Assembly: GCA_907165135.1 (NCBI GenBank)
Contig: OU015568.1
Location: 7,448,501 to 7,512,500, forward strand
Length of the DNA: 64,000 nucleotides
Origin: Oikopleura dioica
Lineage: Eukaryota > Chordata > Appendicularia > Copelata > Oikopleuridae
Reading direction: 5' to 3'
This document shows, piece after piece, positions 1-13,877 of the stretch (within the stretch, counting starts at the first letter, position 1; each line of letters opens with the position of its first letter). Position numbers and translations under genes: made by a program. Under the pieces are notes generated by a model, which was given only the letters and a program-made list of their open reading frames with translations, was not told where the DNA came from and ran no database searches.

Positions 1-4188
<4,188 letters not shown>

Positions 4189-4496
4189 AAACCGTTCATC
4201 ATCCCTCGTTTCTTCTTTCTTTGCTACATTTCAAAAAACAAAAAAATATACGAAAACTAGAACTGCCAAATTGTCGCGCTACGCTTAGAACAAAAAATAA
4301 TAAGTAACGAAAACATTACATTGTGTAGATCGCTTTCAGTTCGGCGAATTCCCGAAAAGCAATTCGCGAATTTATATAAAAAAAAACAAACTAACTTTTA
4401 ATGAACAATTCTTATCCATCTTTCCCGCTTTTCCCTAAAAAAAGAGTAAAATACTTACTCAGCAACTCGACCCCTGCAAGTTTTTTCAACTAAAAG

Positions 4497-4682
4497 CTGG
4501 GCTCTGCAACAAGTGTAAAAACCTGAGTCAGGGTCTCAGAGATCTTTAATGAAAAGCCGCGTAGCGCCTTTGTTGAAAACTAAGCCGCGTAGCAGCTTCG
4601 CTAGAATTTAAGACATCATCCGAGCTTTTTCCTAGAGATCTTTGAGACCCTGACTCAGGTTTTTCACACAGGTTGCCAAGCT
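4497..4682. repeat. MITE copy 1 of the CTGGGCTCGGCAACC family
   Basis: Both ends are present: CTGGGCTCTGCAAC on the left and GGTTGCCAAGC on the right. Inner arms carry CTGAGTCAGGGTCT and AGACCCTGACTCAGG. The GCCGC hairpins are only partly kept. Located just downstream of LATS. Confidence 0.9.
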
Positions 4683-5390
4683 AAGGCTAAAACGAAACAC
4701 ACAAACACACACAAATTCAACCCAACGCCCCAGATCTTCTTCTCGGAGAACGAAAAAGCTGTTCTAACTCTCCTTTACTTTCCTAAACGAACAAAAAAAT
4801 AACCGAAGAATGAAAATTGAGTTGAAAATTTATTTATTTTGTCATTCTTTTCGATTTTTAAAATTATGCCCTAAAATCAAAAACTCTTTATTTTTTACCG
4901 AGAAAATTACCTTTTCTGCCCAAGTTCCATTTACAGAAAAATAACCGTACACTCCCACGAAAATTCCGCACCCTCTTGGAAAAAATGAAAATTCTGGATC
5001 CAGATAAATCAACTTTATACGAACATTACAAGCCTGTTACCCAACCGTTCAAGAATAAACTCTTTACTGATTCTATTGTTCTTACGTTCCATATTCTCTT
5101 CTTGATATTTCAGTGCCTTTTTCTTGGAACTTCTTTTCTTGTAACTTTATTTTTTCGTTATTACCTTCCATGTACTTCTCCTATTCTTTACCAGCGCATT
5201 TCAGCCCAACAATTAAACTAACATTTAACCCGGCTAAACGCGCATTTTCGCTGGTTTCAGTAATCAGTGAAAATGAGGACCAACCGTACCAAAAATATTG
5301 CTTTCTAATCTTTCCTTTCTTTTACAAAAAATAAATTTAACCAATTCAAAATTTCGAAATGAATATATTTTCAGTCAAAAAGACCATCTC

Positions 5391-6507
5391 CTGGGCTCAG
5401 AAACCTGAGCCAGGGTCCAGAAATGGCTCTGATTAAAAGCCTCGTAGCGGCTTTTTTAAAAACGGGGTTCTCCGCTTTGTGTTGGTGCTAAAAACTCGCA
5501 GTGGCCAAGTACAGGCAGGTGTCAAGCTGTGCAAATAGGATGCAACGGGCCCACCGAAACGCGCAGCCTGCTGCGCTGTCCTGCAGAGACTGGTCCTAGC
5601 ACCAATTTCGAGCAACGCTCAGTGTGATATAGCTTCAAAATCAGCAAGCTAAGCCGAGGATAAGCTCAAAAGTGAAGTTTGAAAAGAGTAAAAAATTGGA
5701 ATTTCATAAAACCTTGTAGAATAATTTTTTGTAGATTTTACTTCTAAGATCGAAAATATATTTATCTGACCATAGGCTATGGACCATAGCTCACCTAAGC
5801 CTGCCCTTGACGAGAAAGGTCGGGTACCAATTGGTATTGTCTGCTCATTGAAAATATAGTACAAAAAAATCTGCCAAGGCAAAAAGAGATGATTAAAGAT
5901 AGCGATTCATATATAAAACAAATATTTTCATAACTTTATTATAACCAAGGGAATCTAGATTTTTATGAAGATGATTTCGAGGTTCATAATCGAAATCTCC
6001 GTAAAAAATAACCATACAAGGCGAGTTTTCATAAAATTTCAATCTTCATTCTTTTTATCTTCACTTTTAACCGGCTGAGCTTGATCCGATTTTGCAGCTA
6101 AGTTCCCCTTGTTTGTGTTAACTTTGGCTCAATCCATCTCACACCGAGCCTTGCTCAGAGTTGGTGCTAGGAGCAGTCTCTGCGGGACTTCCCAGTGGGT
6201 AGCACATGTCGGTGAACCTCTTGCATCCCATTTGCACAGCTTGACATCATGCCCGCACCTGGCCACTGTGAGTTTTTAGCACCAACACAAAGCGGAGTGA
6301 GCCTTAAAAACGAAGCCGCTTTGCGGCTTCGCCAAAATCACCATCTCAATCCATTCAATTGACTTTTAAGTTATAACAATAGATTGAGATGGCTTCTTGG
6401 CAAAGCCGCAAAGCGGCTTCGTTTTTAAAATAGCCGCTACGCGGCTCTTGATAAGTAGTTTATCAGTGCCCTGACTCAGGTTTTCCACACAGGTTGCTGA
6501 GCCTAGG
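5391..6507. repeat. MITE copy 2, split by an inserted foldback element
   Basis: The left arm (5391-5464) and right arm (6305-6507) of the common MITE are separated by an 840-bp element. The right arm includes the GAAGCCGC hairpins and CCCTGACTCAGG. Rejoining across the insertion restores normal MITE order. Confidence 0.85.
5465..6304. mobile_element. hAT-like foldback element inserted in MITE copy 2
   Basis: Terminal inverted repeats of roughly 140 bp: CTCCGCTTTGTGTTGGTGCT near 5470 and its complement near 6280-6298, both continuing into TAAAAACTC. The 8-bp sequence TAAAAACG occurs at 5457-5464 and 6305-6312 and looks like the target duplication, the size expected for hAT. No transposase frame is visible, so it is non-autonomous. 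Confidence 0.75.
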
Positions 6508-6772
6508 CCCTTTCTTTTGACTGAAATTTGGCGTTTATTTGTTGTTTGAGAATCCAGGCAAAATGACTGAAGATGAGTAGCATTTATTTGACGAATCTGT
6601 TTATTCCAGGTCATTTTTTATGCAGGATGGTGCTTGAAAACGTTGAACCACTACTTTTACAAGGCGACAGTACATTTTTCTAATATGCGCGTCCACCTGC
6701 TTGCGCGCGGGAGTAAATCATCGGCGTACATGAGTTGTTTTGCAATTTTGAATTATTCCAACTATATAAGTC

Positions 6773-6780
6773 GCCAAGCC
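6773..6780 (+). promoter_or_regulatory. TATA box of small secreted-protein gene
   Basis: TATATAAG lies 73 bp upstream of the ATG at 6846, leaving a 5' UTR of about 40 bases if initiation occurs 30 bp downstream. Confidence 0.6.
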
Positions 6781-6845
6781 GCTTTTCCAACACATTTCAC
6801 ATCCGAGTAAGAAACAGAAAAGGAGGAGAACGAAATCGAAAAAGA

Positions 6846-7308
6846 ATGAAGTTGATATCGATGATGGTAAATCTTTTTTGCTCGATTTCCGCGGCGCATG
6901 CTGGTTTCAACGATGTTTTTACACGTAAGTTCAAATAAAAATAATCTATTTTCAAATTTAAAATTTTGCATATCAGGTCTTTTTTGTAATTTATAAGGGA
7001 AAATAAATCACGTGACAAGTCGATAAGTTAATTATTCAAATAATAATTAGAGGCATCGAGATCTAATTTAAGTTTTTTTTTGGTAATTTACCATTTACTT
7101 ATTCTGAATAAGTTATTCAGTTTCTTCTCTGAAAACCAGGCTTTGTAACCGACTGACGTCACCCGAAGCAAGATTAGATGCTGGATGTGAACTGAAAGAA
7201 TCGAAGCTAGGGCCCGACTCTTCAAAATCTATCGATCTTACGAAAAGCTTATCTGGACTTGTAAATGACTTCCAATCTGTTCCATTAATGTTAAAACGAT
7301 TTATTTAA
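6846..7308 (+). CDS. small secreted protein, two exons, about 90 aa
   Basis: I do not recognise the family. Exon 1 (6846-6924) encodes a signal peptide, MKLISMMVNLFCSISAAHA, then GFNDVFT. A GT-AG intron (6925-7120) joins it in frame to exon 2 (7121-7308), which gives a short hydrophilic protein with two Cys (RLCNR, DAGCELK) and the C-terminus LMLKRFI. The stop at 7306-7308 overlaps AATAAA at 7308-7313, and a TATA box lies upstream, so the unit is complete: promoter, signal exon, mature exon, polyadenylation signal. A later acceptor at 7139 would stop translation after a few codons, so I chose the one at 7120. It could be a secreted peptide precursor, but I see no dibasic cleavage series. Confidence 0.65.
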
Positions 7309-9125
7309 ATAAAATTCATCATGCATTTATAAATTATCAAAAATCATCGGTAAGTTCCTCTCCAAGCGTTGCTGCTCAACAATGTGTCTGAAAAATACGA
7401 GCTAGTAGCTACAGCTTGATTAAACCCATCGGATTAATAGGAAATGAAGATTGTTGCGGAAACGGAGCTGCCCACTTAGTATTAGCGGTCAAATTGCAAG
7501 ATTCGGTGTTTTCTTGAATAAACAAAGTTTTTCTGTCAAAACCGATTTTTTTTGCCACGTGGTTTTTTGATGACCTTGTTTCTCTTTTGATTTCCTTTTG
7601 TTTTGACTTTTGAAGCCAAAGACAATTCTACAGACATTCAGATGTTTCGCGCGTAAACAGTTTTCAATGAAGTTTTTCAAGGGCAAAAAGTAATATTTTG
7701 ACGAAAATTCGACCTTCAGACAAAACTCCCCACTTCATATGTCGAATATATCTTGACTTTCTAGCTCCCTAGACGCCTGTTTATCATAAGATATTGATTT
7801 TATGCTTGAGTTTCATTAATTTCGTAAATGGAATGACCTCTACCAGAGTCTGGTTGGTACGAGTCCGGATCATGGGGCGATAGATTGCCTCATACATCGC
7901 CTCCTTTTAGAGAGAGAAAGACACATTTCCTTTTTAGGATTCAAACACGACAAATTCAAAATATAAGTCGAAAAGTCTTGCAGCAAGAAAGAAATTCAGA
8001 ATAAAAGCAACTCTAAAATGCCTCCTCAAGAAGAGAAAATTTCAACCACCACCAGACAAAGTCACGAAGAGAATATAAGCGAGAAAACCAGGAAAGGATT
8101 CCTTCGTTAATTGAGAATTGAAGTCAGAGGCTAAGCGGTTGAGCCGTTATCTTGAAATTATCCGTTACTCTTTTGATAGAACGATATTCTTAGAATATAC
8201 CTAATTTTTGTCTACTGAAATGATCCGATTTATTCAACCGGAATATCCGGCAGACGAGGGAGATCAAAGCCTTCGGCATTATTTAAGGGTATCATCTTCT
8301 AAATTGCAAGAAGCTTATAGTGGACCTCGATCGACCCAAGTAGGAGTGTCATTCCAATTTGCACTCGCAGCAATTTCAAAAGAATAAAAATGGGTGTGTG
8401 AGTCCGTATTTGTAGAGCGAAAAAAACGTAAAAAAGTTAAGCTTGCATTATCACTTCATAATGAAATCTTCATTGATCAACTCTGCTTTTTGAATCTTGA
8501 ATCTGAATTCATTATGCTATCACTGCCAGCCTAGCAGTAATTAAGGGTATTTTGGTATTTTTCATAATTATGATCACATCTCTAGAAAAATTAGATAAGG
8601 ACCAAGTTGATACTCAAAATATACCACAATAAAGCACAAAATGAGAAGTTTTATTATGTAAGTTTTCAGATTATCATTATTAAAATATTGCTACTTGAAC
8701 TAAGGAATAAGTTACATAACGTAGAAAAAGTATTCTCACCGTCTTGGTTTTTTATTGACACGCCTATTTTCGTCTGAGCTTGATCGATGATCGCTTGCCA
8801 GGATCATCAACAATGGCCCCAACATTTTTCGGCAATAAAACAACGTTTGCTAATCAATTAGCCACATGAGGGCAGCAATTTCGTAAAACTACTTTCACGA
8901 ATGATGTTCGTTTTCAAGCTCCGTCCTCAGGGCATATTTCAGTTTTTCTGACTGCAGACGCCGTCCGGCTTTACCCCCTCAAACCTTGTTTTCAACCCTT
9001 CCACAAAAAACTTGGACTTTTTTAAAAATGCGTCTTTTTTCTTCTATATCCCGTCAAAACCTCCTCCTCAATCGGTAAAACGCGGCGATAGATAGAGAGA
9101 GATAGTTGTTGAGAAGATTGAATCA
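7309..9125. other. intergenic, no gene seen
   Basis: AT-rich sequence with stops in all frames. The frame at 7489-7686 (-) is Lys-rich, lacks splice context and I do not call it. The last few hundred bases must hold the PEPCK promoter, but I cannot point to a TATA box. Confidence 0.5.
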
Positions 9126-11490
9126 ATGATAGCAATAAAAATTCTTTCAATTAAAAATTTAATTTATTTCACAAAAAGAATTATTTTGTCACATAGAAGT
9201 TCGCAATTCGAACTCCCTAAAACCTCCTTGTTAACTTTACTTAGCCTTAACCCCGTGCGAATCCTCCTAAGACGAGACTACTCGGCCGCTTCTGTAGCTC
9301 ACCTCGCTCCACACATCCAAGAGTACATTCTTGAAAAGGCTGCGCTCTGCCAGCCCGACGACATCTACGTCTGCAACGGCTCCGAAGCTGGTGACTCACT
9401 TGCCAATTGAGGCTTTTAAGCCAACAACGTTTTAATTTCTAGAAAAAGAAAAGATCATCAACACCCTGCTCAAGGAGAAGCTGATCAAGCCGATCCCCAA
9501 GCTTGAAAACTGCTATTTGGCCAAGACTGATCCAAAGGACGTCGCCCGGGTTGAAAGCAAAACCGTCATCTCCACTGAAAACGAACGAGAGACCATTCCA
9601 ATCCCTCAAGAAGGCGTCGAAGGTACGATTTTTGTTTGATCCCTTTTTTCAGTCCCTTCGGAAAAGGCCTGGGGCACCGGGCGACTTCTTGGCCGAGGTC
9701 GCGCCATGTTTTTTCTTGGCAACGCCTACTTTCCTACTTTCACGTTTCTACCATTTACATCATCGTAAAATTTAATTACTAGCCTTGACCCAGCTTCCTT
9801 AGATCAATATTTTCAAGAAAGAAATATTCGGGTTGAATGAGTTGATTCTTTTCAGGAAAACTCGGAAAATGGATGGCTCCCGGAGACCTTCAGGCTGCCA
9901 TTCAAGATCGATTCCCTGGATGCATGAAGGGTCGAACTATGTACGTCATTCCTTTCTCCATGGGTCCAATTGGAGGTTCCATCTCAAAGTACGGCATTGA
10001 ACTGACCGATTCTCCTTACGTTGTCGCGTCGATGGGAATCATGACTCGAGTGAACGAAAGTGTCTTGGAAGAAATCGGCAGCGGCGAATTCGTCAAGTGT
10101 CTCCACTCTGTCGGCTGTCCTCTCCCCTTGAGCGAGAATTGACCAACAACTGGCCATGCAATCCTGAAAAGGTTCTCGTCACACACATTCCAAAGGACAG
10201 AGAGATCATCTCCTTCGGATCTGGATACGGTGGAAACTCTCTTCTCGGCAAGAAATGCTTCGCTCTCCGAATTGGTTCTACCATTGCTCGTGATGAAGGA
10301 TGGCTCGCCGAGCATATGCTCATTCTCGGAATCACCAACCCGCAGGGTGAGAAGAAATACATCGCTGCTGCCTTCCCAAGTGCCTGTGGAAAGACAAATC
10401 TTGCGATGATGGCTCCAACCATTCCCGGCTGGAAGGTTGAGTGCGTTGGTGATGATATCGCCTGGATGAAATTCGACAAAGACGGAAAACTTAGAGCTAT
10501 CAATCCAGGAAAGGTCCTCAATTTAAGCTTCTATTGATACTTTTAACGAAAGAAACAAATGAGAACCGTTGAAAAGAAAACGGTTTCTTCGGTGTTGCTC
10601 CCGGAACTTCAAACCATACCAATCCCAACGCCATGACCTGCATGGAGAAAAACACAGTCTACACAAACGTCGCCGAGACTTCTGACGGAAATGTCTGGTG
10701 GGAAGGAATCGGACACGATCCAACCGGTGATGTTATTGACTGGAAAAACCAGCCATGGACGAAGGAGTCTGGAACACCCGCTGCTCATCCTAACTCGCGA
10801 TTCTGTGCTCCAGCTGGACAATGTCCAACTATTGATCCTCAGTGGGAGTCCGCTGAAGGTGTGCCAATCGAGGCCATCGTGTTCGGCGGCCGACGACCAG
10901 AGGGAGTTCCACTCGTTTACGAAGCTAACTCCTGGGAGCATGGTGTCTTCCTCGGTGCTGCTATGCGATCAGAAGCCACTGCCGCTGCTGAATTCAAGGG
11001 CAAGGCGATTATGAACGATCCTTTTGCTATGCGACCATTCTTTGGATACAACTTCGGCCACTATCTTCAACACTGGCTCGATGTTAATCAAGAGGGACGA
11101 CAAATGCCTAAAATCTTCAATGTCAACTGGTTCAGAAAGAATGAGAATGGGTAAGAAGATGATCGATTGGATTATTAATTTTATTGTCAATTTAGTTTTA
11201 TCTGGCCAGGATTTGGCGAAAACTCGCGAGTCCTCGAATGGATCATTCGACGATGCAGCGGTGAAGACATTGCCCAGGACAGCATCGTCGGCAAAATCCC
11301 CAAACCAGGTTCTCTCAACATGGAAGGTTGCGACGGAGTCGATCTCGACGCTTGCTTCGAGCTGAGCAGTGATTTCTGGAAACAGGAAGCCGCAGAAGTG
11401 AGGCAATACCTCGAACAGCAGGTCGGCGAAGATTGCCCTGCCGAGATTTATGCCCAATGTGACGATCTTGCTAAGCGTGCAAGCCAGTAA
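9126..11490 (+). CDS. PCK: phosphoenolpyruvate carboxykinase, GTP type
   Basis: Converts oxaloacetate and GTP to PEP, CO2 and GDP (gluconeogenesis). Exons: 9126?-9390, 9443-9622, 9856-10508, 10577-11150, 11196-11490. Motifs seen: [27 protein letters not shown], the kinase-1a P-loop [14 protein letters not shown] (active-site Cys), kinase-2 [36 protein letters not shown] and RPFFGYNFG. Length and order match vertebrate PCK. The region before [15 protein letters not shown] is basic and could be a mitochondrial presequence, but the start codon is uncertain. Two oddities: the intron 10509-10576 uses GA-AG, fixed by the conserved INPENGFF, and a 1-bp frameshift lies at about 10136-10140, between GCPLPLSE and [10 protein letters not shown]. 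As everything else is intact, a sequence error is likelier than a pseudogene. Confidence 0.95.
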
Positions 11491-11701
11491 ATTGATCTTC
11501 TGTATTTCCCAGTTCTTCTGTAGTCTCGAATTTTTCTTGTAAGATTGATGCCAAATTGAATGTCTCCTCTCTTTCTCTTTTTGTCTGCTCAGTAACATAA
11601 TCATGCTTTACAAAAACATCCATCAACGTACGAATTCTCAGAATAAATTAAGCTAAAAATCATCAGAAATTCGAAGTCGCGTTGCAATCAAGGAAGACTT
11701 A

Positions 11702-13877
11702 TTAAAGTAGAAATTTATTGAATTTTTCAAAACATTTCACCAATCGAGTTTGTTGACTGCATCGATATGCTCGGTAGTCGATCCAAACCTTGGGAAGACA
11801 ATCAAAAAGGAAGGTTTCGAAGGAGGTACCTTGGTTGGCAGATTCAAGCTCGAAAATCTCGTTGATGATTCTTTCCGCGAGGTCGAATTCTGGATCATCT
11901 GGTGTTAGCTCACTGCAGATGTCAATCACTGGATTTGGTTCCATGAAAGAGCTAACCCTTACCCTATTTCTAGGAGAACCGGTGATTATTTCGACTTTTT
12001 TCTGGGCTTAGGTATGGGAGAGTTTGATGCAGTTTTAGAAAGCCCAGATCATGCGGATCATTTTGACTATTGACACCATGGGGTCATCTTTTAACCTAAG
12101 GGCATCAAGGGCCTTGTAAAGTCCCAAAATCGAAGTTTTTCCGGAAATCCGGTAATTTGAAGGCTTGTCCGGAGGTTTGGTGGAAAACTGCTTATGCCAA
12201 TTCAAAGAAGAGACATTGAGGAGTCAGAAACCGTCGAAAAAAGTAGTAGGCTAGGGGGTTCCAGAGGAGCTAGAGGCTCTAGAAGTTGACGAAGTCACCC
12301 GGAAACGAGTAAATTTTCTCTAAAAAGGGATGAAAACGCTTCTTTCTATGTCTGAAAGGGCTTTTAAACGCTTAATATGATATAAATTATGTCGATTACA
12401 TCATCTGAGGTGACTTGGGGTGATTTATTCAAAGATTTTCAATTTTTTTGAAGATGACCCCAAGTGACCTCAGATGACCCCACAATTAATTATTGATATC
12501 AAAAACCTAGCACAACGTGATAAAAGCCCATCCGGATATATAAGTTTACAATTTCGTCCCTTTTTAAAGAAAATTTACTCGTTTCCGGTTGACTTCCTCA
12601 ACTTCTAGAGCCTCGAGCTCCTCAGGAACCCCCTAGCCTACTACTTTTTTCGACGGTTTCTGACTCCTCAATGTCTCTTCTTTGAATTGGCATAAGCAGT
12701 TTTCCACCAAACCTCCGGACAAGCCTTCAAATTACCGGATTTCCGGAAAAACTTCGATTTTGGGACTTTACAAGGCCCTTGATGCCCTTAGGTTAAAAGA
12801 TGACCCCATGGTGTCAATAGTCAAAATGATCCGCATGATCTGGGCTTTCTAAAACTGCATCAAGCTCTCCCATACCTAAGCCCAGAAAAAAGTCGAAATA
12901 ATCACCGGTTCTCCTACCTATTTCTTAGTAACTTTCGTATGAACGCTATCCTGTGCTCACTTTCTGTTCTTCGAGTTGCTTCTTCTTCTCCAGCAGTTGA
13001 ATCGAGTGTTTCAAGCGGCTCAGCTCAGTCCGTAACTCCGCTAAAATCGTATGAGTTTCCCTATGTAACATAGGCTATGTTAGAATTTACGAACATAATT
13101 GCTTCTGAAGAGCAAAGTCTTGTGTAGCTGCTCCCGATTTATTTCCAGATAAAAATACGCTGCCGTTTTTGGACGGTAGTCTTGCTCTGTTGGCGCCTCT
13201 CGATCCAGCCAAATTTGATCTTGATCCAGTTCGAGAGCCAACAATCAGCTCCTTTGTACTTGAAAACGATCAAAGTCAAGATCAGAAGATGATCAAACCT
13301 TTTTGCCAAAGGTGCTCGCCCTGCTCTTGACCGTGCTGATTTTGACCGTCTCAGATCGCGCTCACTTTTACATCGCTGGCGGCTTTTTACAGGATCATAT
13401 TCTTCAAGCGTAAAACTTATCAAACTCCTATGATTTTACGGAACTACCTCGTGGTTCGTAATTGACGTCAAAGAAAAGTATCATCCACTGAATAAATTCA
13501 AGATTCGACTTCATATGACCCTGTAAAAGATATTGATTCTGTCTGTAATTATGGAAGAAAATTGCGACATTCAAAATCGTTTCTTTGTCAAGTCATTAAT
13601 CGGAATTTTCTTGTCGATTTCAGCGAGCTTGAAGGCTTCTTGCAAGACTTTGAAATTGTTGATTTTGTCGATTTCGTGCTTGCAATTCCATTTAACTTTT
13701 CGCATTTGAACTAATGGACTATGAAAACGAAGATATTACGGAAGGGAGTGTACCTAGGTCGGGGAAGATCATATCAAGCAATTGGCAATAATGAGATCCC
13801 TCGCCGAGCTCGCCAATTTTGACGATGTTTGTATGAAGGGTATCATTGACCCAGTCGATTATTTCTTTCCTGGACAT
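11702..13877 (-). CDS. MAPRE: EB1/MAPRE-type microtubule plus-end binding protein
   Basis: Reads from 13877 down. The N-terminus MSRKEIIDWVNDTL, then GSHYCQLLDMIFPDL, VKWNCKHEIDKINNFKVLQ, NLEFIQWMILFFDVNYEPR and EYDPVKSRQR follow the EB1 calponin-homology domain in order. A basic linker (KSERDLRRSKSARSRAGR) follows, then a coiled coil (AELRTELSRLKHSIQLLEKKKQLEEQK) and an EBH-like end (VIDICSELTPDDPEFDLAE). EB1 tracks growing microtubule ends and recruits +TIPs through EBH. The exon ending LTKKRF meets a stop before any GT, so the next donor must be non-GT (or there is an error). The last intron carries a 946-bp transposon whose target duplication includes the acceptor. An extra 5' exon is possible, as AG precedes GAAATGCATATCACATG. 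Exact last exon boundary is inferred. Confidence 0.85.
11971..12916. mobile_element. 946-bp hAT-like foldback transposon in last EB1 intron
   Basis: A near-perfect palindrome with arms of about 450 bp around a centre near 12443. The termini are TAGGAGAACCGGTG and its complement, and CCTATTTC is duplicated at 11963-11970 and 12917-12924. The 8-bp duplication suggests hAT. No coding frame in the arms resembles a transposase, so it is a long foldback or MITE-like non-autonomous element. Confidence 0.88.

Larger units (their letters stand above)
4189..6772. other. intergenic stretch with two MITE copies
   Basis: I see no convincing gene between the LATS stop and the TATA box at 6773. The stretch is AT-rich with poly-A/T runs and presumably holds the LATS 3' UTR. 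Open frames at 4976-5334 lack splice sites and homology that I can recognise. It contains one complete MITE and one MITE interrupted by another transposon. Confidence 0.6.

Noticed and set aside
10969-11604. 211-aa minus-strand frame
   Set aside because: Shadow of PEPCK exons 4-5 on the opposite strand; PEPCK is fully supported by conservation.
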